NCBI RefSeq assembly: GCF_003001815.1
Contig: NZ_PVMZ01000035.1
Location: 17,220 to 81,219 of the forward strand
Reading direction: 5' to 3'
Length of the DNA: 64,000 nt
Source: Actinoplanes italicus
Lineage (GTDB): Bacteria > Actinomycetota > Actinomycetes > Mycobacteriales > Micromonosporaceae
This document shows, one piece after another, positions 23,246-32,256 of this stretch; positions within the stretch are counted from its first letter, which is position 1, and every line of letters starts with the position of its first letter. Made by a program: the position numbers and the translations under genes. The notes beneath the pieces are model-generated. The model saw only the letters and a program-made list of their open reading frames with translations, did not search any database and was not told where the DNA came from.

Positions 23246-24673
23246 ATGTCCCGCAGTCCGCACCGGTGGTGGGCGCTCGCGCTCATCGCCCTCGCCCAGT
23301 TCATGGTCATCATGGACACCTCGATCATCGGCGTCGCCCTGCCGAAGATGCAGAACGACCTCGGCTTCACCCCGAGCAATCTGTCCTGGGTCTTCAACGC
23401 CTACGTCGTCGCCTTCGGCGGCCTGCTGCTGCTCGGCGGACGCCTGTCCGACCTGTACGGCGCCCGTCGCATCTTCGCCACCGGCTGGGCGATCCTGCTC
23501 GCCGGCTCCGCCGCCGCCGGCCTGGCCGGCACCGTCGAACTCGAGCTCGCCGCCCGCGCCGTACAGGGCGCAGGATCCGCACTGATCGCCCCGTCCGCAC
23601 TGACCCTGCTGATGATGCTGTTCGGTAACCGGCCCGCCGAACTCACCAAGGCCCTCGCCCTGTACGGGGCGGCCGCACCGGCCGGCGGCACCGCCGGAGT
23701 GTTCCTCGGCGGCGTCATCACCGAATACGTCAGCTGGCCGTGGGTGTTCTACCTCAACATCCCGATCGCCGTCCTCGCTTTGATCGCCACCCCGGCGCTC
23801 ATGCCCGCCGGCGGCAACCGCCCCGGCTCCCTCGACCTGGCCGGCGCTCTCACCGTCACCGGCGGCCTGGCCGCCGCCGTCTACGCGATCGTCCGCGCCC
23901 CGCAGGCCGGCTGGAACTCCGCCTCGACCTGGCTCACGCTGGCCGGATCGGCGGTCCTGCTTGCCGCGTTCCTGATCATCCAAGCGCGTCGCCGTCAGCC
24001 GCTGATGCGGCTGGGTATCTTCACCAGCCGGAACCTGACGGCGGCGAACCTCGCCCAGTTACTGCTCGGCGCGGCGTGGATCCCGATGTGGTTCTTCCTC
24101 AACCTGTACCTGCAGCAGGTCCTCGGCTTCAGCGCGTTCCCCAGCGGCGCGGCGCTGCTGCCGATGACCGTTCTCATCATGGTCGGCATGATCGTCCTCG
24201 CCCCACGGGTCATCGGACGATTCGGCACCAAGACCACCCTGGTCGCCGGTCTCGCGGTGCTGGCCGCCGGCCTGGCCTGGCTCGCTCTGATCCGCCCGAC
24301 CGGCAGCTACCTGACCGACGTGCTGCCCGCCTCCCTGGTCGCCGCCCTCGGCATGGCCCTGGCGTTCATCCCGTCGCTGGGAACCGCCCTGTCCAGCGCC
24401 CGCCCGGAGGAAGGCGGTCTCGCCTCCGGCATCGTCAACACCAGCTACCAGATCGGCTCCGCCCTCGGCCTGGCCGCCATGACCGCCGTCGCCGCAGCCC
24501 ACGGCGCAGACGCCCTCGGCGACCCGGCCGCCCTCACCGACGGCTACTCGGCCGCCCTGCTCGGCGCCGCCGGCATCGCCCTGGCGGCCGCCATCCTCGC
24601 CGCGATCACCCTCACCGGCCGCAACGGCAAGCCCGCCGCCACGCAACCCGAGAACACGCCGGCCACCCGATGA
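23246..24673 (+). CDS. DHA2-type MFS transporter under CsoR-type operators
   Basis: A 475-residue protein with about 14 membrane helices. The N-terminus (LIALAQFMVIMDTSIIGVALP) carries the D-T/V motif of DHA2/EmrB-QacA drug exporters, then GGRLSDLYGARRIF (motif A). AAGGAGG precedes the ATG. Family knowledge predicts proton-driven efflux of organic cations or drugs, but its promoter contains three CsoR-like palindromes, so copper control is likely. It might export a copper complex or a copper-dependent toxin. Substrate unknown. Confidence 0.88.
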   Translation: MSRSPHRWWALALIALAQFMVIMDTSIIGVALPKMQNDLGFTPSNLSWVFNAYVVAFGGLLLLGGRLSDLYGARRIFATGWAILLAGSAAAGLAGTVELELAARAVQGAGSALIAPSALTLLMMLFGNRPAELTKALALYGAAAPAGGTAGVFLGGVITEYVSWPWVFYLNIPIAVLALIATPALMPAGGNRPGSLDLAGALTVTGGLAAAVYAIVRAPQAGWNSASTWLTLAGSAVLLAAFLIIQARRRQPLMRLGIFTSRNLTAANLAQLLLGAAWIPMWFFLNLYLQQVLGFSAFPSGAALLPMTVLIMVGMIVLAPRVIGRFGTKTTLVAGLAVLAAGLAWLALIRPTGSYLTDVLPASLVAALGMALAFIPSLGTALSSARPEEGGLASGIVNTSYQIGSALGLAAMTAVAAAHGADALGDPAALTDGYSAALLGAAGIALAAAILAAITLTGRNGKPAATQPENTPATR

Positions 24674-24687
24674 CCACCGGGTGCTGT

Positions 24688-24732
24688 CCCAGCGCTCCGC
24701 CGGAACCGGACCGGCTCCGGCGGAGCGCTGGG
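24688..24732 (+). terminator. Strong hairpin after MFS gene
   Basis: Perfect 17-bp inverted repeat, arms 24688-24704 and 24716-24732, 11-base loop, 15 bases after the stop. Confidence 0.8.
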
Positions 24733-24778
24733 CCCACCCCGGCCCACCCATCACCCGCAACGAAAAGAGACGATCGAG

Positions 24779-25471
24779 ATGCCCACGCTCCTGAATGACA
24801 CCAACGCTCACCCTGCCTACGCCACCGCTTCCAGCAGCAGAGCGCGACGCGCCGCCCGCGCCGGACTATGGGCACTACCTGCCTACGGCCTCCTGCTCGG
24901 GTTGAGCACCTGGACCCACCAGCCCGGCATCGACGACTTCGACGCCTACGCCCGCTACATCACCACCGACGTCTTCCTGATCAGCCACCTCGGCGCCAGC
25001 ATCTTCGGCGCAGCCCTGGCCGTCCTCGGCGCCTTCGCGGTCACCGTGTTCCTGGCGAACGGGCGCGCCGCCCGCACCGCCATCACCGGACTGGTCCTGA
25101 CCACGATCACCAACGTGTTTCTAGCCTCGACCTTCGGCAGCGCCACCTTCGTCCAGCCCGGCATCGGCCGCGCCCACCTCGCCGGGACGCCGGGTATGCC
25201 CGCCCTCAACGCCGACACCGCCTACGGTCCAGCCTTCTTCATCGTCGCCTTGACCGCCACGTCCTTCCTGATCGTGTCCGCGATCGTCCTCGGCACCGCG
25301 ATCGCTCGCTCCGACCGTCGGCTGCGCTGGCACGGCATCGCCTACGCCGTCCTGCTCCCGGCCTTCGCCGTCACCGGGTTCGCCCTGCAGGCCGCCCAGC
25401 CGTGGACCGGCTTCGCCCTCGCCGCCGCCACCACGGCCCTCGCCGTACGACTGCCACGGCTGAACCGATAG
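24779..25471 (+). CDS. Multi-pass membrane protein, unknown
   Basis: A 230-residue protein with six or seven hydrophobic helices. Visible pieces: LWALPAYGLLLGLSTWTHQPG, DVFLISHLGASIFGAALAVLGAFAVTVFL, and FFIVALTATSFLIVSAIVLGTAIARS. His and Asp residues occur near helix ends, but no family is recognised. It follows the CsoR-linked MFS gene beyond a strong terminator, so it probably has its own promoter. A hairpin follows at 25489. Confidence 0.7.
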   Translation: MPTLLNDTNAHPAYATASSSRARRAARAGLWALPAYGLLLGLSTWTHQPGIDDFDAYARYITTDVFLISHLGASIFGAALAVLGAFAVTVFLANGRAARTAITGLVLTTITNVFLASTFGSATFVQPGIGRAHLAGTPGMPALNADTAYGPAFFIVALTATSFLIVSAIVLGTAIARSDRRLRWHGIAYAVLLPAFAVTGFALQAAQPWTGFALAAATTALAVRLPRLNR

Positions 25472-25488
25472 CCCATTCCCGGCGCCAT

Positions 25489-25521
25489 GAGCCCGCCTTC
25501 GCCGCACCGCGAGGCGGGCTC
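25489..25521. terminator. Hairpin between convergent genes
   Basis: Perfect 10-bp stem GAGCCCGCCT/AGGCGGGCTC with a 13-base loop, between the membrane protein and the TetR gene. Confidence 0.7.
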
Positions 25522-25551
25522 GGTCCCTTCCGCTGCGTCGGCAGACAAATC

Positions 25552-26148
25552 TCAGGAGCCGGTGTGTGCCGGAGCGGCCAGGATTGACTGCACGGTGGCG
25601 GTCACGACATCGGACGCCTCTGCCGGATCGAGACGGCCCAGACGGATTTCCTCCGCGGCGCCGTGCAGGATGTACTGCACCGCGTTGACCAGCCACGTCA
25701 CCGGCATATCGGTCCGGAAAACGCCGTCGCCCTGCCCGCGGCCGATCAACTGCTCCACCCGGTCCGCGGCACCGGTGTGCAGTTCCCGCAGGCGCCCCTC
25801 GGGCAGCACCCGCTGCGCCGCCGACAGCAGCGCCGCCGACTCCGCGACCAGAGACCAACTGGAGGCCAGCAGCCGATTCATCGCCTGCCGCGCGTCGCCG
25901 GTCAGATCCACGCTGCCGAGCGTCAGCTCACCGGCTCGCAGCGCCTCGGCGAGGGCGGCCTCGACCAGCCCGGGGCGGGTCCGGAAATGTCCGTACACCG
26001 TCATCCGCCCGACTCCGGCCGCCTTGGCGATGTCCTCCATGGTCGCGTCCGGATCGCGGCTGAGGCACTCCCGGGCAGCGGACACGATGCGCGTAATGCT
26101 GCGCTCGGCGTCGGCGCGCCGCCGCGGGCGGGTGTCGGCGGAAACCAT
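25552..26148 (-). CDS. TetR-family regulator of adjacent MFS pump
   Basis: A 198-residue protein. The N-terminal helix-turn-helix reads IVSAARECLSRDPDATMEDIAKAAG then VGRMTVYGHFRTRPGLV. It is divergent from a DHA2 MFS gene with an 88-base gap holding repeated operator-like words. This arrangement is the standard QacR/TetR type control of a drug pump. Inducer unknown. Confidence 0.9.
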   Translation of the reverse strand: MVSADTRPRRRADAERSITRIVSAARECLSRDPDATMEDIAKAAGVGRMTVYGHFRTRPGLVEAALAEALRAGELTLGSVDLTGDARQAMNRLLASSWSLVAESAALLSAAQRVLPEGRLRELHTGAADRVEQLIGRGQGDGVFRTDMPVTWLVNAVQYILHGAAEEIRLGRLDPAEASDVVTATVQSILAAPAHTGS

Positions 26149-26162
26149 GCCACCACTCTATC

Positions 26163-26222
26163 CCGTACGGGAATGTACGAGTTAACCTTCCGCTTGTAAG
26201 TCGTACACGGGCATACGAGTTA
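26163..26222. promoter_or_regulatory. TetR operator region
   Basis: Contains the palindrome CCCGTACGGG (26163-26171 area) and two direct copies of TACGAGTTA (26176-26184 and 26214-26222), with TCGTACA between them. Probably the binding sites of the divergent TetR protein. Confidence 0.6.
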
Positions 26223-26236
26223 TCGCGGAGGGTGTC

Positions 26237-27625
26237 ATGACCACACACGAAATCCAAGAGACCACTACCCGGCATCCGCTGCGATGGCGCCTCCTCGCTC
26301 TTCTGGGCGTCGCCCAACTGATGCTGATCCTCGACGTCACCGTGGTCGCTATCGCCCTCCCGCAGATGGAGACCGACCTCGGGCTCAGCCGCGCCGCGAT
26401 CACCTGGACTGTCAGCGCCTACACCCTCACTTTCGGCGGCCTCATGCTGCTCGGCGGCCGCATCGCCGACCTCATCGGTGCCAAGCGGGTCGTGCTTACT
26501 GGCCTGCTCGTCTTCACCGCCGCATCCCTGGCCACCGGACTCGCCGGATCCGCCGAGGTACTGATCGGCGGGCGCATCGCCCAAGGCGTCGGCGCCGCCT
26601 TGCTGTCGCCCGCAGCGCTCTCACTGGTCGTCACCCTGTTCGCCGGCGACGAACGCAACAAGGCCCTTGGCGTCTGGTCCGCTCTCGGCGGTGGCGGCGC
26701 GGCCCTCGGTGTTCTGCTCGGCGGTCTCATCACCAGCGGGCCCGGCTGGCCCTGGGTCTTCTTCATCAACGTCCCGATCGGCCTGGCCGTGATCGCCGCA
26801 CTCGCCGTCGTGCTGCCCGCCACCACCGGCCAGAACCCGCGCCCGCGACTCGACATCCTCGGCGCGCTACTCGTCACCGGCGCCACCGCGACCCTCATCT
26901 ACGCCCTCATCCGAGCCGGTGACCACGGCTGGCTCACCCTCGCCACCGGCGGGCTCGTGCTGGCTGCCGCGATCGGCTACACCGCCTTCACCACGTGGCA
27001 GAAGAAGGCCCGCTCACCGCTGATGGACGTCACGATGCTCGCTCGCCGCCCCGTCGCCGGCGGAGCGTTCCTCATCCTCATGGCCACCGCACTCATGGTC
27101 GCCGCCTTCTTCCTCGGCACCTTCTACTTCCAGCACGCCCGCGGCTACGGCGCTCTGCACACCGGCCTGCTGTTCCTGCCCGTCGCCATCATCACCATGC
27201 TCGGCGCCCACCTCACCGGCACCCTCATCGGCCGCCTCGGCGCGCGGCCCCTCGCCATCACCGCCCTGCTGACCGCCGCAGCCGGCATGACAGTCCCCGC
27301 CATCACCCTCCAACCGCTCGCGGTCACCGCCGGTGTCGCCCTCGCCGCCGCCGGAACCGGTGCCCTGTTCGTCGTCGCCTCGGCCACAGCACTCGGCTAC
27401 GTGGCACCCCAGGAGGCCGGCGTCGCCTCCGGCATCGTGAGCACCTTCCACGAGTTCGGTGCCTCCGTCGGCGCAGCCGTCGTCTCCAGCGTCGCCGCTG
27501 CGAGCTTCGCCAGCGACAGCCTCGCCGGCTTCCGCAACGGATTCCTCGTCGCCGCTATCGCCTCCGCCGTGGGCGCCGTCATCGCTGCCCTGCTGACACC
27601 CAGCCGCCCGACGGCCGACCACTGA
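26237..27625 (+). CDS. DHA2-type MFS drug transporter
   Basis: A 462-residue protein with about 14 membrane helices: LLGVAQLMLILDVTVVAIALP (helix 1 with the D-V-T motif), GGRIADLIGAKRVVLTG (motif A), and TFYFQHARGYGALHTGLLFLP in the C-terminal half. Typical of EmrB/QacA-type multidrug exporters. It faces a TetR regulator whose operator words lie just upstream. GGAGG precedes the ATG. Confidence 0.9.
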   Translation: MTTHEIQETTTRHPLRWRLLALLGVAQLMLILDVTVVAIALPQMETDLGLSRAAITWTVSAYTLTFGGLMLLGGRIADLIGAKRVVLTGLLVFTAASLATGLAGSAEVLIGGRIAQGVGAALLSPAALSLVVTLFAGDERNKALGVWSALGGGGAALGVLLGGLITSGPGWPWVFFINVPIGLAVIAALAVVLPATTGQNPRPRLDILGALLVTGATATLIYALIRAGDHGWLTLATGGLVLAAAIGYTAFTTWQKKARSPLMDVTMLARRPVAGGAFLILMATALMVAAFFLGTFYFQHARGYGALHTGLLFLPVAIITMLGAHLTGTLIGRLGARPLAITALLTAAAGMTVPAITLQPLAVTAGVALAAAGTGALFVVASATALGYVAPQEAGVASGIVSTFHEFGASVGAAVVSSVAAASFASDSLAGFRNGFLVAAIASAVGAVIAALLTPSRPTADH

Positions 27626-27723
27626 CCCGCCGCCGGGCTGCTGCGCTGGCGTCAGCTCGAGCCCAGACCCAGTGCCGCAGAGCAAACGCCTTCAGGACCG
27701 AGCCGGGAGAGGCCTCACACGCG

Positions 27724-28137
27724 ATGACCTCAACGTCGACCACGTCGATACCGTTGCTGGCCCGAGTGCTGATCGCGGGCGCCGGGATCATGAGTCTGGC
27801 GAACTCCGTCACCATCCCGTTCCTAGCCGTCTTCCTGCACCGCGATCTTGGTTTGGCCCCAGGGCTGATCGGGTTCGTCATCGGATCGTCGGTGTTCTTC
27901 TCGATCTTCGCCGGGTTCGTCGGCGGCTCATTGTCGGACACCCTCGGACGTAGTCGGTTGCTGGTGTTCTCGCTGGTCGGGGTGATCGGCTCGTTCACCG
28001 GCTTGTACTTCAGCGACGGTGTCGTGGCGGTGTTCGCCTTCAACGCGACGCTGTCGCTGAGCAGCAGCACCTTCGCACCAGTAGGCAAGGCGCTGCTCGG
28101 AGACCTGCTGCCCCGGGCCCGGCGGGCCAAGACCTGA
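27724..28137 (+). pseudogene. MFS transporter truncated after about four helices
   Basis: A 137-residue frame matching the first third of a 12-helix MFS protein: SVTIPFLAVFLHRDLGLAPGLIGFVIG, GGSLSDTLGRSRLLVFS (motif A), and KALLGDLLPRARRAK. The frame then stops at once, whereas the family continues with eight more helices. The missing part is not seen anywhere downstream; the next gene is a serine recombinase. The truncation point (about 28134) may be an old recombination junction. A 137-residue protein is unlikely to transport anything. Confidence 0.75.
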
Positions 28138-28319
28138 AGCGATTGTGGCCTGAACGACCGAGCTCGACTGCCGACCCGCAGGATCAACGATGAGCAGGCG
28201 TATCGACAGTTGATCGATGACTGCCGCGGTCACTCCATCAGGTGATCGCTGTCGATGCGGCGTCATCGGCGCTGGCCGGCTTGCTCCCACCTGCATCCGA
28301 ACCGGATGGGGTGAACGTC

Positions 28320-29903
28320 ATGACGCCGCCTGCCGCTGATCTGATGGACGCTTGGTTGACCAGTCGTCCCGCCTCTGCACGAGTGCGGGGCCAGTCGCAG
28401 AAGGCGCCGGCGGGGGCGTTGCGGTTCGCGTTCTACGGGCGGATGTCGACCGTGGAGTATCAGGATGATCTGTCGTCGAGGGGTTGGCAGCGCGACAGTG
28501 CCCTGCACCTGATCGCCGGGTACGGGGTGATCGTCGCCAGCTACTTCGACGCTGGCTGTTCGCGCAGTCTGCCGTGGTCGCGGCGGCCGCAGGCGGCGGC
28601 GCTGTTGGCCGCGGTCGCTGATCCGGGGCGGCCGTTTGATGCGATCGTGGTGGGGGAGTTCGAGCGGGCCTTCTCCACCCGGCAGTTCGAGGGTCTGTTG
28701 CCGTTCTTCGACGAGCATGGTGTCGGGTTGTGGTTGCCTGAGATGGGTGGGCCGGTCGATTCGGGGGATTCGGTTCATCAGGCGATGATGTTGATGCTGG
28801 GGCAGCAGTCACAGCGGGAGATCCTGCGGGCGCGGTTCCGCACCACTGCGGCGATGCGAGTGCAGGCGCGGGATCAGGGCCGGCATCTGGGTGGCCGGCC
28901 GCCGTACGGGTATCGGCTGGTGGACGCGGGCCCGCATCCGAACGCGGCACACGCGCGGTGGGGCAGGCGGCTGCACCGGTTGGATCCGGATCCGGTGACG
29001 GCGCCGACGGTGCGGTGGATGTTTGCCCAGCGCCTCGCGGGGTGGAGTGTGGCGGGGATCGCGCGGACGTTGAATGCGAACGGCACCCTGTCGCCGTCGG
29101 CGTACGACCGGGCCCGGAACCCGCACCGTGCTGGTACGTCGTGGACGGTGCGGACGGTGGCGGCGATTCTGGAGAACCCGCGGTACACCGGCCGGCAGGT
29201 GTGGAACCGGCAGGGCATCGATCATCACGAGGTGCGGCCGGGGGACAAGACCAGCCGCCCAGGAGGCCGGAAGCCGTCGCATCACTGGAACGACCGGGAT
29301 CAGTGGGTGATCTCCACTGCGGTGGTGCATCCGCCGCTGGTCAGCGAGCAGGACTTCCTGCGGGCCCAGCAGATCAGCGCACTCGCCGTCCCGGACGACG
29401 CGAACCCACACCGTTACCAGCTGACCGGTCTGCTGATCTGCGGGGTATGCGGGCGGCGCCTCGAAGCGCAGTGGGTGCACGGCAGGGCCGGGTACCGGTG
29501 CCGGCACGGCTACACCAGCGGCCGCGATGTGCGGCCAGACCGCGCGAAGATCCTCTATCTGCGGGAGGACCAGGTGGTGGCGGAGGCTTGCCGTCAGCTG
29601 GCCCATCACACCGGCGTTGACCAGCGGGACCTGGACGGTGGGGAGTTGGGTCGGCAGTTGCGGTGGCGGGGGTACACGCTCCTGTGCACGCCGGTCAGTA
29701 TCACCCTCGACATCGGCGAGGACACGGCTTGCGCGAGTACCGATGTCCCGGCACCCCAGCCAAGCGAAGCACGCACCAGAGCAGATGACGAGCCGGAGAC
29801 GTCACCGCAGTCTGGGCAGTTGCCGCTTCCAGGTCTGTCGGTCATTCCGCATCAGCGGCGGAAAGCATTCAACCCACACCAGAATCATCAAAAACGTGAA
29901 TGA
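28320..29903 (+). CDS. Large serine recombinase
   Basis: A 527-residue site-specific recombinase. The catalytic domain starts at about residue 34: FYGRMSTVEYQDD with Ser43 as nucleophile, VVGEFERAFSTR for the conserved Arg motif, then QREILRARFR. The Recombinase domain follows (GGRPPYGYRLV), and a zinc-ribbon-like region with CGVCGRR and a later Cys. ATG 28320 is chosen (GGATGGGGTGAA upstream); the frame opens at 28242. It lies between a truncated MFS gene and tRNA-Leu, consistent with an integrase at an island end. Such enzymes move phages and integrative elements. Confidence 0.9.
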   Translation: MTPPAADLMDAWLTSRPASARVRGQSQKAPAGALRFAFYGRMSTVEYQDDLSSRGWQRDSALHLIAGYGVIVASYFDAGCSRSLPWSRRPQAAALLAAVADPGRPFDAIVVGEFERAFSTRQFEGLLPFFDEHGVGLWLPEMGGPVDSGDSVHQAMMLMLGQQSQREILRARFRTTAAMRVQARDQGRHLGGRPPYGYRLVDAGPHPNAAHARWGRRLHRLDPDPVTAPTVRWMFAQRLAGWSVAGIARTLNANGTLSPSAYDRARNPHRAGTSWTVRTVAAILENPRYTGRQVWNRQGIDHHEVRPGDKTSRPGGRKPSHHWNDRDQWVISTAVVHPPLVSEQDFLRAQQISALAVPDDANPHRYQLTGLLICGVCGRRLEAQWVHGRAGYRCRHGYTSGRDVRPDRAKILYLREDQVVAEACRQLAHHTGVDQRDLDGGELGRQLRWRGYTLLCTPVSITLDIGEDTACASTDVPAPQPSEARTRADDEPETSPQSGQLPLPGLSVIPHQRRKAFNPHQNHQKRE

Positions 29904-29917
29904 CCTTGGTGTGGGTT
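29871..29917. terminator. Dyad over the recombinase stop codon
   Basis: Eleven-bp inverted repeat AACCCACACCA/TGGTGTGGGTT with a 25-base spacer, straddling the recombinase stop and ending six bases from the tRNA. It could be a terminator or part of an attachment site. Confidence 0.45.
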
Positions 29918-29922
29918 AACGT

Positions 29923-30006
29923 GTCCGAGGGGGGACTTGAACCCCCACGCCCGATAAAGGGCACTAGCACCTCAAGCTAGCGCGTCTGCCATTCCGCCAC
30001 CCGGAC
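29923..30006 (-). tRNA. tRNA-Leu (anticodon GAG)
   Basis: Minus-strand cloverleaf of 84 bases: acceptor GTCCGGG paired with CTCGGAC, anticodon arm CTAGC-TTGAGGT-GCTAG with anticodon GAG, a long variable arm as expected for a class II tRNA, and a T-arm with GTTCAAGTC. CCA is not encoded. It lies 19 bases from the end of the serine recombinase gene. Confidence 0.93.
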
Positions 30007-30167
30007 CTGCTGTGTACAACCTTAGCGGGACCGCCACCCTGGCTTTCACCTGGGTTTCGCTGCCCTGCCGGCCGCACGGACAGAACTATATACGGCCCCC
30101 TGCCCGGCCCGGAGCGGGGGCCGGGGGTCGGGGCCGGGTGTGGCGCCGGGCGGGGGAAACGGGCAGC

Positions 30168-32150
30168 ATGGCGGGCGTGTCGAAGTCCCCCCTCACCCCC
30201 GCACTCGAGCGTGCCCGTGCCCTGATCGCGTCCGGTGACCTCGGACCTGCCCAGGTGCTGCTGGAACGTGCCGTGGAGCTGGGGCGGGAGAACCTGGGGG
30301 AGGACGAGCCGGACGTCCTGACCGCGCAGCGTGAGCTCGCGGGCGTCTTCCTCCTGTCGGACGATCCGATGGCGGCTCGGCGGATGCTCGAGGACGCGTA
30401 CGCGGCGGGGCAGTGGAAGCTCGGTGACAGCGATCCGATCATGCTGCACATTTCGCATGACCTCGGTGTGGTCGCCGAGGAACTGGGCAACAAGCACGAG
30501 GCCCGTAAGGCGTTCGGCCGGGTGGCCGCCAACGGACCTTCGGTCCTCGGCGAAGGGCATCAGTTCATCGCCCGGGCCCGCGCCTACCTGGGCGAGGATC
30601 CATCGGCGGTACGGCCGGACGCCGCACCCGCCGAGCCGGTCGGAGCCGCCCCGCCTACGCCCGTTCAAGCGGCCAAACCCGCCCCGCCCGCACCGGTCCA
30701 GGCTGTCACGCCCGCCCCACCTGCGCCCGTTGAGCCCGTCCAGCCCGTGCCGGTCCAGCGCGTCCAGCCTGCGCCGATCGAGTCGGCGCAGGCGGTCTCG
30801 CCCGCACCCGTCGACCGGGTTCCGCCGGTTACGCACGCGTCGCAGCATGCTCAAGGGGACGCGGACCCGAGGGCGGCGATCAACCGCCCGACCGATGTGT
30901 TGCCAATCACCCACTCGGCGACGGGCGCTGCGCAATCTGCGGGGCTTGCAGATCAGATTCAGTCATCCGGTACGGCCCAGCCGCCCGTGCAACCGCAACC
31001 AGCACCTCCCGCCGATCACCACCAGGCCGGCCGCTCGCAGGCGGGAGACGTAACCGGCCAGCAAGGCCAGGCCACCCCGCCGCCGGGCTACGGCGCTGCG
31101 CAGGCCGGCCACAGCAACATGCCGCCCGGCTACACCGGCCACCCGCCGATACAGCCGAACCACACGTCCGCGCAGGCCGGGTACCCGCCGGGACAACCCG
31201 AGCACCCGTCAGGACAGACCGGATACCCGGCCGGCCAGGCAGGCTACGGCGGGCAGCCCGGCTATCCCGTCAGCTATACGGAGACACCCGGATACGCGAC
31301 CGGGCAGGCCGGGCACGCGGCAGCGCCGCCCGCGTACCCGATCGGGCAACCGGGCCACCCCGGCTATTCGCAACCCGACGGACACGGCACGACCACGCCG
31401 CCCAGCTGGCAGGGCTCACCGAGCCCGGCGCAGCAGGGAACGGGCTGGCAGGGGGCTGTAAACCCGGCGCAGCAAGGAACGGGCTGGCACGGCGCTGTAA
31501 ACCCGGCGCAGCAAGGAACGGGCTGGCAGGGCGCTGCGAACCCGGCACAGCAGGGGACCCCGCACGGGAGCTGGCAGGGCGCTCCGGCACAGCAGGGAAC
31601 ATGGCAGGGCGCACCGATCCCGGCGCAGCAGGCGTCACCCGCACCGGGGTGGCAGGGCGGGGCTCCGGGCCCGGCGGTGCAGACCTACCCCTATCAGGCC
31701 GACAATGGCGCGCCTGCTCACCCGTACCAGCAAAAAGGTCGTGGTCTCGCCGTTGGTCTGACCGTCGCGGCGACCCTCGTGGCGCTCACCGCCGTGGGTG
31801 CGCTCGTGGTTGTGCTGGTTGATCGGGAACAGTCACCGAGCGGTCCACAGGCGACCGCCTCGACGGGGCCGGTCCTGGCCGGGGATCCACCGTCAGCGGT
31901 ACGCCTCGACGACCGAGGTGCCGTTGTGGAGCTCACGTGGCGTGATCCCACCAAGGGCAAAGTGCCGTTCGTGGTGTCCATGGCCCGTGAGGGGCAGCAG
32001 CTCAAACCGGTGTCGAACGTCGGCCTCGGAAAGACGAAAGCCCTGGTCGAGGGCCTGAATGCGAAGCTCGAATACTGCTTCGCAGTGGTGGCCGTCTATG
32101 GCACGGACCGGTTCGCCAGCTCGAGTCAGGTGTGCACGGAGCGTTCATAA
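30168..32150 (+). CDS. TPR protein with long low-complexity region and membrane anchor
   Basis: A 660-residue protein in four parts. Residues 1-140 form TPR-like helices (ERARALIASGDLGPAQVLLERA...). Residues 140-520 are Pro/Gln/Gly-rich with Tyr-Pro and AQQGTGWQGA repeats. A membrane helix (about 525-550: LAVGLTVAATLVALTAVGALVVVLV) follows, and an extracytoplasmic FN3-like domain ends the protein (LDDRGAVVELTWRDPTKGKVPF). The topology suggests a cytoplasmic TPR with an outside beta domain. It precedes the FN3-MoxR-DUF58 operon. Start at ATG 30168; GTG 30177 is possible. Confidence 0.75.
   Translation: MAGVSKSPLTPALERARALIASGDLGPAQVLLERAVELGRENLGEDEPDVLTAQRELAGVFLLSDDPMAARRMLEDAYAAGQWKLGDSDPIMLHISHDLGVVAEELGNKHEARKAFGRVAANGPSVLGEGHQFIARARAYLGEDPSAVRPDAAPAEPVGAAPPTPVQAAKPAPPAPVQAVTPAPPAPVEPVQPVPVQRVQPAPIESAQAVSPAPVDRVPPVTHASQHAQGDADPRAAINRPTDVLPITHSATGAAQSAGLADQIQSSGTAQPPVQPQPAPPADHHQAGRSQAGDVTGQQGQATPPPGYGAAQAGHSNMPPGYTGHPPIQPNHTSAQAGYPPGQPEHPSGQTGYPAGQAGYGGQPGYPVSYTETPGYATGQAGHAAAPPAYPIGQPGHPGYSQPDGHGTTTPPSWQGSPSPAQQGTGWQGAVNPAQQGTGWHGAVNPAQQGTGWQGAANPAQQGTPHGSWQGAPAQQGTWQGAPIPAQQASPAPGWQGGAPGPAVQTYPYQADNGAPAHPYQQKGRGLAVGLTVAATLVALTAVGALVVVLVDREQSPSGPQATASTGPVLAGDPPSAVRLDDRGAVVELTWRDPTKGKVPFVVSMAREGQQLKPVSNVGLGKTKALVEGLNAKLEYCFAVVAVYGTDRFASSSQVCTERS
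31426..31640 (+). repeat. Short tandem repeats coding Gln/Trp-rich peptide units
   Basis: Several near-identical units of about 45 bases encode PAQQGTGWQGA(V/A)N. They lie inside the low-complexity part of the TPR protein. Copy number changes here are likely between strains. Confidence 0.75.
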
Positions 32151-32256
32151 GTTATCCACAGGCTGATGAGCCGGGTATCGACGAGCACCTCGCTTTCCCT
32201 ATGATGGCCTGCGTCCTTGAGGCGGTTAGACCAGCTCGACGGGGAGGACGACCGCA

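Noticed and set aside
28138..28319. Readable peptide RRINDEQAYRQLIDDCRGHSI in front of the recombinase
   Set aside because: It has no start or family match; possibly a gene fragment at the junction, but too short to annotate.
32152..32160. Perfect DnaA-box-like TTATCCACA
   Set aside because: A single box in a 106-base gap with no cluster, AT-rich unwinding region or replication genes; not an origin.
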